From the NCBI GenBank assembly GCA_009786735.1, contig WQRM01000039.1:1-11487 (forward strand): 11,487 nucleotides of DNA, written 5' to 3'. Shown one piece after another: positions 1 through 8,410 of the stretch; within the stretch, counting starts at the first letter, position 1, and the number at the start of each line of letters is the position of its first letter. The DNA comes from Oscillospiraceae bacterium (GTDB lineage Bacteria; Bacillota; Clostridia; Oscillospirales; Acutalibacteraceae). The notes beneath the pieces were generated by a model. The model ran no database searches. It was not told where the DNA came from and saw nothing but the letters and a program-made list of their open reading frames with translations. The translations under genes were made by a program, and so were the position numbers.

Positions 1-26
1 TTGGCAAGGGCACAAAACAAAATAAT

Positions 27-56
27 TATACCCTCACCCAATTAGGTGAGGGTATA
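27..56. repeat. 12-bp stem hairpin
   Basis: Perfect 12-bp inverted repeat (27-38 with 45-56) around a 6-nt loop, with core CCCTCACC/GGTGAGGG. Read on the minus strand it is followed by a T-rich stretch, so it could act as a second terminator behind trpS. Read on the plus strand it is followed by TATATATT and could terminate a gene lying left of the window. Function is inferred from structure only. Confidence 0.6.
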
Positions 57-60
57 TATT

Positions 61-93
61 AACCACCCTAACTCAAATTGAGATAGGGTGGTT
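61..93. repeat. 33-nt near-perfect palindrome
   Basis: The arms AACCACCCTA (61-70) and TAGGGTGGTT (84-93) pair fully, and the inner CTCA/TGAG also pairs, leaving a single A/A mismatch. It lies four bases from the 27-56 hairpin, so the two form a tandem pair of stem-loops between trpS and whatever lies to the left. It is either a bidirectional terminator element or a dispersed intergenic repeat; the sequence does not decide which. Confidence 0.55.
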
Positions 94-125
94 GGTTGTT
101 TGTGGGGTTGGGCTAGAGATGGCAA

Positions 126-156
126 GCAAAAAAAGCCCCCGATATTCGAGGACTTT
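126..156 (-). terminator. Rho-independent terminator of trpS
   Basis: Read on the minus strand, bases 156-132 form an 11-bp RNA stem (AAAGUCCUCGA pairing with UCGGGGGCUUU, two G-U wobbles) with a 3-nt loop. A run of seven U (134-128) overlaps the stem base. It sits 8 nt past the trpS stop codon and should end the mannosidase-lipoprotein-trpS transcript. Confidence 0.8.
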
Positions 157-163
157 CTTGGTT

Positions 164-1716
<1,553 letters not shown>

Positions 1717-1744
1717 AATGCCTCCTTGGGTATGTGTGTTTTGA

Positions 1745-1760
1745 TGTTGTTTGTTCATGA
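1745..1760 (-). repeat. 16-nt direct repeat, copy upstream of lipoprotein gene
   Basis: Second copy of TCATGAACAAACAACA (minus strand). Its ATG at 1756-1758 is preceded by AAAGGAG (1765-1771), which overlaps the GH38 stop codon. It therefore reproduces a complete translation start like that of trpS, in frame with the lipoprotein reading frame. It may be a relic of the original trpS start. Confidence 0.65.
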
Positions 1761-1769
1761 ATTACTCCT

Positions 1770-4700
1770 TTAAAGCGTCAGCATGGCCATGATCGAGCCA
1801 TCGTCAGCATCATATTTCGCGCGCATGTCGGCGCTAAACAGGTTCGGTCGCGGTCCGCGTTTGTCGGCATAGGCGAAGAAAATCCGCCCGTTCACCATCA
1901 ACTTCACCGCCACCCAGTATGCCAAATCGGCAGGCGCATCAACCGCAAAAGTGTAGTCCGCGCGGTCGCCTGGCGGCACGTCAACCTTGCAGGTCATCGG
2001 TCCGGCGTTGCCCAGTGCCTCGCGGTTGTGCAGCCCATAGCGCCACGTTTCGTAGGGGGTGGCCAAGCTCAACTCGCCATGCAATTGCTCGGCGGTATTG
2101 TTGTGCACCGTGGCGATGCACTGCTCGCCCTCGATGCGTAGCTCCACGCTGGGCACGAACGGTCCAAATTCGTAGATGTCCTCGAACTGCTGCCCATCGT
2201 CGCAAAACCGCAGCCGCATGATGCCCTGTGCGTCGGCGGCGGGCTTGCGCACCCGCACCGTGAATTGCTGCATGCCGCGCGGCGCAACGTCGTAGGCAAA
2301 CTCGGTCGCATCCGCCGCAAAACCCTCGGGCAGCAGTAACCTCACCGTGCCCTGCGCCGCAGCATCGGGCTGATTATTGCAGACGAACAGCGTAAATTCA
2401 TCCGAAATTTCGTCAATGTGCACAACATGGCGATCAATGCCCGCGGCCACGGCTAAGTAGCCCATGGGCATGGTGCCCAGGTCGTGCTCCCACGCGCGGA
2501 TGTATACCGGCTGCACGGGTTCGGCGGTGCGACCAAGCTGTGCCATGCCGATGTTCGGCAGAGATTCAGTCACACCAATCGCGTAGGTTTCAATCGAATG
2601 TGCAGGCAAAACAGCGGTGAATCCACGTTTTTCGGCAGCGACATCGCTCGCATTTTCATCCAGCAGATCAGTGGGTTGCACGCTGGCGATGTCAAAGCCA
2701 AACTGAACTTGCGCAGTGGAATCTTCGCCGTTGCACTCGAAGCCGCGCAGCGTCAGCCCGCGTGTGTGGACGTCGCCGTGGTGTTTCTCCATGCGGGCGA
2801 GGGGATAACCTGCTGCTTTGAGCGAGGTGACCACGAAATTTTCGTCAACTTGCACAAAGGACTTGCGCGGCGGCAGCACGGCATTTTCGCTGGGCTGCAC
2901 ACCACTGGTGGCAAGCAGCTCGTTGTTGAACTCATTGGCGCGCGTGAACAGTTTCGCCTGGCGGTAGTCGCCTGCGTGCGGGCAAATTGCATAGGTGAAG
3001 CAGTGCGATTTTTGCTCGGGAATCATCTGCTCGCCGCCGGTGACTTTGCCTTTGTTGCCATAAAAATTCGCGGTATGAAAGAGCATCATGTTCAGCATGT
3101 TGCCGGGCTCAACGCTGCAGGCGATGGTGCCTTTGTTGAATATCGCCACGCCGAAATCGCTGGTGCAACCGGGGTCAACGGCGAGGATGGCCTGCATATC
3201 AATCGTCGTGCCGGTTGCCAATTGCTTCTCCATGCCAACGAGCCAATTGTTCAACGCGTCAACGTTTAGCGCTTTAATCAGCACAACGTCGATGGGCTTG
3301 CCCCACACGTTGTCGCTGTCACGCGTAAACAGCACCGAGCGGCCATGTTGTGCAAGCTGCGCATTAAATTGCGCCAGCAAAGCCGCGTCAAGCTTGCCGA
3401 GCAGCTTGTCTTCGTAGCGGTTCGCCACGCCGTCCACGCATAGCACAAAGCGGGTGTCGGTGTTGCGCAGGTCTTCGTTGAAGTGGATGTGCTTGGCATA
3501 GCGGCGGCTGGTGTCTGGACCATAGGGCGTGACGGGAATGGCCTTTTTCGCCAGTGCCTTCAGCAGCCTATCGCCCGCCAAAATCAGCTCCTTTTGCTCG
3601 GCGCGAATGAGTGCCGTCATGCCCACGTTGATGTCAGCGCCGCCCAGGTCGAGCTTGACGGTAGGGCTCAAGCCCATCCAGTTGACGGCGGGCATGATAT
3701 TACAGTGGCTAAAATAATTATACTGGTGGCTTTGGAAGCTCAACTTGCGGTGGCTGGCGCAACACACATGCAGCGCGAAACGGTCTTCATACACCGGCTT
3801 GCCGCCCGCGCTGTGCACCGGGAACGTGAGCGTGAACAGGTCATCACGACCTTGATAATCGTCGATGATGGTTTTGCAGTCAATGCGCTGCACGCCGGGA
3901 TACAGCGTGATTTCTTGCCGTGCCTGCGCCACAATGCCCAGTTTTGCGCTGATGTATAGTTTTTCGTAGGCTGCCGTTTTTTCGCAGCGCACCTCGGCGG
4001 GGTAGTCCCGCGCTTGCAGCTTTTGCCCGGTGGTGTAGAACTCGTGCTGCTCCTCGGCGCGGTCGGGCACTTCGCGCAGCACTTGTATCTGATTCGCAGG
4101 ACCATCAATCGTTGTGTTGATGACCTCGCGGGCGTTGGTTTTGTCGTAAATCGACGTGATGCCGCCGCCTTGTGCGGGGTCAACCGTCACACGGAAAAAC
4201 TCGTTTTCGATGGTGCAATCCACGTTTGCCTCCCCGCAAGCGGTGGAGCCTTGAGTGGTTTTTAGATTGAATAGCGCGTACCCCAACGCGGGCACATCGG
4301 CGGTGAACACCGCGCGTAAGTGTTCGCCGTGTTCGCTCAACACGCTGAACGGATGCTCTGTTCCATGCTCGTCAAACAGCGCGTAGCCTGTTTTGGCATA
4401 GGCCGGCAGCATAACTTCGCAGCAATCTTTGCGCGGATGGGTGAGCGGGTTGAACACAAACACGGGTGCCGCTTCGCTGTGGCTCACACCGCTTGCGAGA
4501 AACGCGATGGTGTTGTCCACGATTTCTGCGGCGATCTCCACGGCCTCGCGATACTCAATCATCAAGTCCACAAAGCTGATCTCGTTGTTCGTGCCGGTGA
4601 TGCTATCGTGGTGCTGGGCGCACAAAATCTGCCGCCAGGCTTTGTCGAGGGCTTTTTCGGGGTAGGTCGCGCCGTGCAGCGCAGCAATCGCGCTGAACTT

Positions 4701-6503
4701 CTCGGCCGTCACCAGCAGGTTTTCTGCCAGGCGGTTCGCTTGCTTGAAGTCGGTGCGCGTCAGCAGCACGCCGGGGTGGTGGGAGGTGATGTCCCGCGCG
4801 GTGTATTCCAACTTGGTGATGCCATCTTGCTCCACTTGCCGCGCATCGTCGGCGATGATGCCGTCCATCATCTCGGAAAACACGCTGAACTGGGCTTTGT
4901 TGATGGTGTCTTTCATCCAGTCGGTGTTGCCGGAGCGCGGGTAGGTTTCAAGGCCCTTGCCCGCCCACGACGCACGGGTGAAATGTCCCACGCCGAGGCG
5001 CTGCGCGTCCTCTTTGCTGATGTGCTTGTTGTGGATGATCGCCTCGCCATCCGGCGAAACATGGTGGAAGAGATTATCGAGCCCCAGCACATGCTTGCCC
5101 CAGCTGGCGCTCGTGCAGCCACCCTTGCGGCAAATTTGCGACATCTGGTTGGGATGCCCGAACACATCGCCCGGCGCATAAACCGGCACAATGCGCCCGA
5201 GCACGTCGCGGTGATAAAGCTGCCCATAAATCAAGTTGCGCACAAAGCCCTCGCCCGACGATGTGAGGTCGTTGGGCTGGTTATAGAAGCAGTCTGCCTC
5301 GGCGCGCCCCGCAAGGAACATCCGGCGCAGGTCTTCGCGATAGGTCGGGTACATGCTGTAAAATGGGTGGAGGTAGTCCACTTCGCTCAAAATCGCCTTG
5401 AAGTTGGGGTCTTCGCGCAGCCGCTGCATCATCATGGCGGTGATGTGCAACGCACCCACGGCATAGATGCGCTGCTCTTGGTGATAGGTGGTGTCAAAGT
5501 GGAAGTCGCTGAACTCGTGCTCGATGCCCGCCACGCCATGCCAGGGCGTGGTTGCGATGGCAAAGCTGCCCGCAGTTTCGCCGAGCGTGTAGTCAATGCT
5601 TGCGCTGCCCACCGGCGCTGAAATGCGCAGGATATCCACCTGCCCGGGTTGCAGGGCGGGCAGGGGAATGGTTTCGCTGAACCCGCCTGCGGTGTAGCTT
5701 AGTGTTTCCCCCTCAGTCGCGCCTTTCGGCGCGCCAGCTCCCCCGCATGCGGTGGAGCCTTGCAAGGTTTGAACATTGAAGTTTCCCACAAACACCGGGA
5801 ACAGTTGCCGCGGCTCTTCTTGCGTGCCGAAATACGCGCCCATGGGGATGGGATAAGTGATGCCCACGCCACCGGCGCTTGCTGCCACCGGATGAATGGA
5901 CGCTTGGTGGATGCTTAAGTCCAGCCGGTCGCAGATGTAGCCCACGCGCAGCTTGAACATCAGCAGGTTGCGCCCTTTGTGGAAGGTCACCGCCACGGCG
6001 TTGCCCTGCACCTGCAAGCCTTTAACATAGCCATAGGTCTGCTTGTCGATGCGCTTGCCGTTGAGGTATAAGTAACAGCCACTCGTCAAGTAGTTGATGA
6101 TTGCGCGTGAGTCTTCTTCGCAGTCGATGTAAACCGCGGCGTACTTCACGCAGTTGCGTTGCTCGGTGACGAACAGCTCTTCGCCGAAGTTGCCGTCACG
6201 CCCGCCACGCAGGTCTGCGTCGCCGCGTGCGCCTGCGGGTTCGTGCGCCCAGCGCAGGGTGCTTGCACCCCAGTAGTCATTTTGCGCTGCAGCGCCCAGC
6301 CAAGGCACGAGCCCAGCCTCGCCGCAAGTGGAAGCCAGGTAGTCAATGTCGAGCACCTTGTGGCGCTCGTGAAAGTACTCGGTCTCGAACGCGCCGCCCG
6401 TTTCGGCCACAAAGGGACCCAGCACCATGTAATCCTTGATTTCCATGGTGGGCGAAAAGGGGATTGCGGTCACGCGGTTGTTTTGTGAAGCTGCATAATC
6501 CAT
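1770..6503 (-). CDS. GH38 family alpha-mannosidase, very large
   Basis: Retaining alpha-mannosidase of glycoside hydrolase family 38, which removes alpha-linked mannose from glycans using a zinc ion. Numbering from the ATG at 6503 (1577 residues), the expected zinc ligands and nucleophile are visible: HxD at His335/Asp337 (HFDTTYH), Asp446 in GDVFGHPNQ as nucleophile and ligand, and QHHDSITGT at 630-638 with His632 as the last ligand. Residues 20-240 look like an N-terminal jelly-roll or carbohydrate-binding module (VLGPF, YLYLNGK). The central beta-sandwich region carries the ENEFFRV motif near 766, and the C-terminal 250 residues look like Ig-type beta domains. Many bacterial GH38 enzymes are about 800-1050 residues, so this one is long. 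No signal peptide is seen, so action is probably cytoplasmic on imported oligosaccharides. The start at 6503 has AAAGGA upstream; an upstream ATG at 6623 would cover the promoter. It is first gene of the operon. Two in-frame repeat-derived QGSTACG segments occur at residues 248-254 and 751-757. Substrate linkage cannot be predicted. Confidence 0.92.
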   Translation of the reverse strand: MDYAASQNNRVTAIPFSPTMEIKDYMVLGPFVAETGGAFETEYFHERHKVLDIDYLASTCGEAGLVPWLGAAAQNDYWGASTLRWAHEPAGARGDADLRGGRDGNFGEELFVTEQRNCVKYAAVYIDCEEDSRAIINYLTSGCYLYLNGKRIDKQTYGYVKGLQVQGNAVAVTFHKGRNLLMFKLRVGYICDRLDLSIHQASIHPVAASAGGVGITYPIPMGAYFGTQEEPRQLFPVFVGNFNVQTLQGSTACGGAGAPKGATEGETLSYTAGGFSETIPLPALQPGQVDILRISAPVGSASIDYTLGETAGSFAIATTPWHGVAGIEHEFSDFHFDTTYHQEQRIYAVGALHITAMMMQRLREDPNFKAILSEVDYLHPFYSMYPTYREDLRRMFLAGRAEADCFYNQPNDLTSSGEGFVRNLIYGQLYHRDVLGRIVPVYAPGDVFGHPNQMSQICRKGGCTSASWGKHVLGLDNLFHHVSPDGEAIIHNKHISKEDAQRLGVGHFTRASWAGKGLETYPRSGNTDWMKDTINKAQFSVFSEMMDGIIADDARQVEQDGITKLEYTARDITSHHPGVLLTRTDFKQANRLAENLLVTAEKFSAIAALHGATYPEKALDKAWRQILCAQHHDSITGTNNEISFVDLMIEYREAVEIAAEIVDNTIAFLASGVSHSEAAPVFVFNPLTHPRKDCCEVMLPAYAKTGYALFDEHGTEHPFSVLSEHGEHLRAVFTADVPALGYALFNLKTTQGSTACGEANVDCTIENEFFRVTVDPAQGGGITSIYDKTNAREVINTTIDGPANQIQVLREVPDRAEEQHEFYTTGQKLQARDYPAEVRCEKTAAYEKLYISAKLGIVAQARQEITLYPGVQRIDCKTIIDDYQGRDDLFTLTFPVHSAGGKPVYEDRFALHVCCASHRKLSFQSHQYNYFSHCNIMPAVNWMGLSPTVKLDLGGADINVGMTALIRAEQKELILAGDRLLKALAKKAIPVTPYGPDTSRRYAKHIHFNEDLRNTDTRFVLCVDGVANRYEDKLLGKLDAALLAQFNAQLAQHGRSVLFTRDSDNVWGKPIDVVLIKALNVDALNNWLVGMEKQLATGTTIDMQAILAVDPGCTSDFGVAIFNKGTIACSVEPGNMLNMMLFHTANFYGNKGKVTGGEQMIPEQKSHCFTYAICPHAGDYRQAKLFTRANEFNNELLATSGVQPSENAVLPPRKSFVQVDENFVVTSLKAAGYPLARMEKHHGDVHTRGLTLRGFECNGEDSTAQVQFGFDIASVQPTDLLDENASDVAAEKRGFTAVLPAHSIETYAIGVTESLPNIGMAQLGRTAEPVQPVYIRAWEHDLGTMPMGYLAVAAGIDRHVVHIDEISDEFTLFVCNNQPDAAAQGTVRLLLPEGFAADATEFAYDVAPRGMQQFTVRVRKPAADAQGIMRLRFCDDGQQFEDIYEFGPFVPSVELRIEGEQCIATVHNNTAEQLHGELSLATPYETWRYGLHNREALGNAGPMTCKVDVPPGDRADYTFAVDAPADLAYWVAVKLMVNGRIFFAYADKRGPRPNLFSADMRAKYDADDGSIMAMLTL
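4230..4253 (-). repeat. Short in-frame palindromic repeat inside GH38
   Basis: Twenty-one of 22 bases (4232-4253) match 5741-5762, in the same reading frame, giving QGSTACG at residues 751-757. The segment can fold as CTCC-CCGC/GCGG-GGAG with a single bulged T. It lies at the junction between two beta domains, just before the ENEFF motif, where extra loop residues would be tolerated. It looks like the truncated end of the longer element at 5709-5762. Confidence 0.6.
5709..5762 (-). repeat. In-frame palindromic repeat element inside GH38
   Basis: A 54-nt element with two hairpins: CGCGCC-TTTC-GGCGCG (5718-5733), and a 22-nt palindrome at 5737-5758 centred on CCGCATGCGG with one mismatch. On the plus strand the order is CCCCTCAGTC, the GC hairpin, CCAGCTCCCCC and GGTGGAGCC, which resembles short intergenic repeats I remember from gut Clostridia. 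Here it is translated in frame as residues 248-265 of the mannosidase (Gln-Gly-Ser-Thr-Ala-Cys-Gly then Gly/Ala/Pro-rich), between two beta-rich segments. The family assignment is from memory and unverified. Confidence 0.6.
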
Positions 6504-6532
6504 GGCGAGTGTCCTTTGCTGTTTTTTTCTGG

Positions 6533-6568
6533 TATATAAAGTATAGCATATTTCGTGCGCGCATGCAA
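6533..6568 (-). promoter_or_regulatory. Sigma-A-type promoter of the GH38-lipoprotein-trpS operon
   Basis: On the minus strand, TTGCAT (6568-6563) and TATACT (6545-6540) are separated by exactly 17 nt. Transcription would start near 6533, giving a leader of about 30 nt before the ATG at 6503. No other good promoter is seen before the lipoprotein or trpS genes, so it may drive all three. Confidence 0.7.
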
Positions 6569-6584
6569 GCGTTTTTCTCGTTTT

Positions 6585-6611
6585 CGCAACGGCAAACAGA
6601 ACTCCGTTGCG
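6585..6611. promoter_or_regulatory. Inverted repeat, possible operator
   Basis: CGCAACGG (6585-6592) and CCGTTGCG (6604-6611) form a perfect 8-bp inverted repeat with an 11-nt spacer. It lies 16 nt upstream of the GH38 -35 box and about 60 nt upstream of the -35 box of the rightward promoter, a sensible place for a dimeric regulator acting on either gene. No regulator gene is present in the window, so the role is inferred. Confidence 0.4.
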
Positions 6612-6671
6612 TGTGTGCGCCACACAAAACCATCTTTTCTCCCAAATTCCCCCGAAAAACGCAGAAAAAAC

Positions 6672-6707
6672 TTGACACGCGCCCCCTTTTGTGGTATCAT
6701 TAAGGAT
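6672..6707 (+). promoter_or_regulatory. Consensus sigma-A promoter of the PLP lyase gene
   Basis: TTGACA (6672-6677) and TATCAT (6695-6700) with a 17-nt spacer. The -35 box is perfect and the -10 box matches at four of six positions (TATAAT). Transcription should begin near 6707, leaving a leader of about 44 nt that contains GCTTTAAAGC (6726-6735) and the Shine-Dalgarno sequence AAAAGGAGAGG. The leader is too short for a TnaC-type peptide attenuator. Confidence 0.8.
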
Positions 6708-6750
6708 AGAAATTACAAATTCATCGCTTTAAAGCAAAAGGAGAGGTCGA

Positions 6751-8199
6751 ATGTCAAGTGTAAAGTTTTGGTCGGGCGAGCAAGTGCCCATGGAGATGCA
6801 CAAGGTGCGCATGGTGCAACGCGTGAACCTCAAACCCATCGAAGAACGCCAAGCCGCCATGGAGGAAGCCGGGTTTAACACCTTCTTGCTGCGCAACCGC
6901 GACGTGTTTTTGGACATGCTCACCGACAGCGGCGTGAACGCCATGAGCGAAAACCAATACGCCGCCATGATGCAGGCCGACGACAGCTATGCCGGCAGCG
7001 AAACTTACTATCGCCTTGAGGCTGCCCTTGAGGACATGTTCGCCATGCCCTACTTCCTGCCCACCCACCAAGGCCGTGCCTGCGAGCACATCATCGCCAA
7101 AACGTTGGTGAAACCGGGCAGCACCGCGCTGATGAACTACCACTTCACCACCACGAAAGCGCACATTAGCATTTGCGGCGGCGAGCTGGAAGAACTGGTG
7201 AGCGCCGCCGGACGTGAAATCACCAGCGACCTGCCCTTCAAAGGCAACTTTGATCTAGACAAGCTCAACGAGTCCATCACACGCTTGGGCGCGCAAAACG
7301 TGAGCTTTGTGCGCATCGAGGCCGGCACGAACCTCATTGGCGGGCAGCCGGTGAGCATGGCCAACATGCGCGCAGTGAGCAAGATCTGCCGCACGGCAGG
7401 CATCCCCGTGGTGTATGACGCAAGCCTGCTGGCCGACAACCTGTATTTCATCGCCACGCGCGAAGAAGAGTACATCGGCAAAGACTTGAAGGACATCACG
7501 CGTGAAATCGCCAGCATGATGGACGTGGTGTACTTCAGCGCACGCAAGCTGGGCGCGGCACGCGGCGGCGGCATCTTGGTGCAAAATGAAGACATGTTCT
7601 TGAAAATGCGCGAGCTAATTCCGCTGTACGAAGGCTTCCTCACCTACGGCGGCATGAGTGTGCGCGAAATGGAAGCGCTCACCGTGGGGCTGTATGAAAC
7701 CCTAGATATTGATGTCATCAGCCAAACGCCGCTGTTTGTTAAGGCGCTGTGCGAAGAACTGCTTGGCCGCGGTGTGCCGGTGGTAACGCCGGCGGGCGGT
7801 CTCGGCTGCCACGTGGACGCAGGCGGCTTTTGCGCGCACATCCCGCAAGAAGAATACCCCGCCGGGGCACTGGCGGCGGCAGCGTTCATCGTCAGCGGTG
7901 TGCGCGGCATGGAACGCGGCACGCTAAGCGAACAACGCCAAGCAGATGGCAGCGAAACCTTCGCCGAAATGGAACTGTTGCGTCTGGCTGTGCCCAAACG
8001 CGTGTATACCCTGTCGCAAGTGAAGTACGTGGCCGACCGCCTTGCGTGGCTGCACGAAAACCGCCACCTCATCGGCGGGCTGAAATTCGTGGAAGAACCC
8101 AGCGTGCTGCGCTTCTTCTTCGGTCGCCTCGCGCCCATCGGCGATTGGCCAACGAAACTCACCGAAGCATTCCGCCGCGACTTCGGGGATAGCCTGTGA
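6751..8199 (+). CDS. PLP-dependent beta-eliminating lyase, tyrosine phenol-lyase/tryptophanase family
   Basis: A 482-residue fold type I PLP enzyme of the family that splits tyrosine or tryptophan to phenol or indole, pyruvate and ammonia (known enzymes are 456-471 residues). Residues compared from memory with Citrobacter TPL: the PLP phosphate motif THQGR is at 105-109, AGSExxYxLE at 81-90, Asp223 should contact the pyridine nitrogen, Lys266 (SARKL) is the Schiff-base lysine, Arg389 in GVRGMERG matches TPL Arg381, and Arg411 (LLRL) the carboxylate-binding Arg. MERG and GSE favour TPL over tryptophanase. Key differences: the Arg expected at 226 (DATR in TPL) is Leu, and the SGKKD lysine motif is SARKL followed by RGGG instead of NIGG. 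The true substrate may therefore differ, and naming it tnaA or tpl would be unsafe. Transcribed alone from its own promoter; a palindromic repeat begins 2 nt after the stop. Confidence 0.88.
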   Translation: MSSVKFWSGEQVPMEMHKVRMVQRVNLKPIEERQAAMEEAGFNTFLLRNRDVFLDMLTDSGVNAMSENQYAAMMQADDSYAGSETYYRLEAALEDMFAMPYFLPTHQGRACEHIIAKTLVKPGSTALMNYHFTTTKAHISICGGELEELVSAAGREITSDLPFKGNFDLDKLNESITRLGAQNVSFVRIEAGTNLIGGQPVSMANMRAVSKICRTAGIPVVYDASLLADNLYFIATREEEYIGKDLKDITREIASMMDVVYFSARKLGAARGGGILVQNEDMFLKMRELIPLYEGFLTYGGMSVREMEALTVGLYETLDIDVISQTPLFVKALCEELLGRGVPVVTPAGGLGCHVDAGGFCAHIPQEEYPAGALAAAAFIVSGVRGMERGTLSEQRQADGSETFAEMELLRLAVPKRVYTLSQVKYVADRLAWLHENRHLIGGLKFVEEPSVLRFFFGRLAPIGDWPTKLTEAFRRDFGDSL

Positions 8200-8201
8200 T
8201 T

Positions 8202-8266
8202 GTGTTACTTTTTTTGCAAAAAAAGTAACCAAAAAAACCTAGCCCGCCTTCGGCGGTGGACGATTA
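8202..8266 (+). repeat. 65-bp inverted repeat arm, left copy
   Basis: Matches the reverse complement of 9759-9823 at 64 of 65 positions (only 8243 differs). It starts with a perfect 26-bp palindrome (8204-8229: GTTAC, seven T, GC, seven A, GTAAC), then seven A, CCTAG and a CCGCC-TT-CGGCGG hairpin (8244-8256). The element begins two bases after the lyase stop codon. It could act in 3' end formation, but the palindrome has no U-tract after it, so a dispersed repeat is at least as likely. Confidence 0.85.
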
Positions 8267-8278
8267 TGATAAAATGAA

Positions 8279-8321
8279 ACCCCAACTTCCAGCGATGCAG
8301 CGAGTTGGGGTCTTGTTTTAT
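8279..8321. terminator. Bidirectional rho-independent terminator
   Basis: A 9-bp stem (ACCCCAACT at 8279-8287 with AGTTGGGGT at 8303-8311) around a 15-nt loop. On the plus strand it is followed by TCTTGTTTTAT, and on the minus strand by TTTCATTTTATC. It lies between the converging lyase and phosphoesterase genes and is well placed to stop both transcripts. Confidence 0.75.
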
Positions 8322-8322
8322 T

Positions 8323-8362
8323 TGTAGGTGTTGCCGCGAAGCGACTGCTCCCCGCAGGGGTG
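8323..8362 (+). repeat. Second part of the repeat module, left copy
   Basis: TGTAGGTGTTGCC (8323-8335) followed by GCGAAGCGACTGCTCCCCGC and GGGGTG (8336-8362), containing a CCCCGCAGGGG hairpin. The same two blocks occur in the same order on the minus strand at 9750-9738 and 9668-9643, there separated by about 70 nt containing a different hairpin. So the repeat module extends beyond the 65-bp arm, with insertions between its blocks. Confidence 0.6.
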
Positions 8363-8388
8363 GTTCTTTTTCTTTCAAGAAAAAGAAC
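8363..8388 (-). repeat. 26-nt palindrome after the phosphoesterase gene
   Basis: A 12-bp stem (GTTCTTTTTCTT pairing with AAGAAAAAGAAC) with a 2-nt centre, 26 nt in total, the same length and design as the GTTAC palindromes at 8204-8229 and 9796-9821 but with different sequence. It begins 22 nt after the phosphoesterase stop codon; the linker GGCACGAAGTGTG resembles the GACGCGAAGTGTG linker after the peptidase stop. Confidence 0.7.
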
Positions 8389-8410
8389 ACACTTCGTGCC
8401 TCCACACACG

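Noticed and set aside
1717..1758. Lipoprotein start at 1758 rather than 1716
   Set aside because: It would place 14 polar residues before the signal peptide, and a strong AAGGAGG lies immediately before the inner ATG. The outer start still has a ribosome binding site, so some initiation there is not excluded.
4320..5621. 433-codon open frame on the plus strand opposite the mannosidase gene
   Set aside because: It lies wholly inside a gene confirmed by its catalytic motifs; long antisense frames are expected in GC-rich coding DNA. The product has no recognisable domain and no good ribosome binding site was seen.
6504..6623. N-terminal extension of the mannosidase to an ATG at 6623
   Set aside because: The extra 40 residues would be encoded across the -35 and -10 boxes, and the ATG at 6503 has a proper ribosome binding site.
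6707..6750. TnaC-like leader peptide or riboswitch before the lyase gene
   Set aside because: The leader is only about 44 nt, with no start codon followed by a Trp-containing frame and only a 10-bp palindrome for structure.
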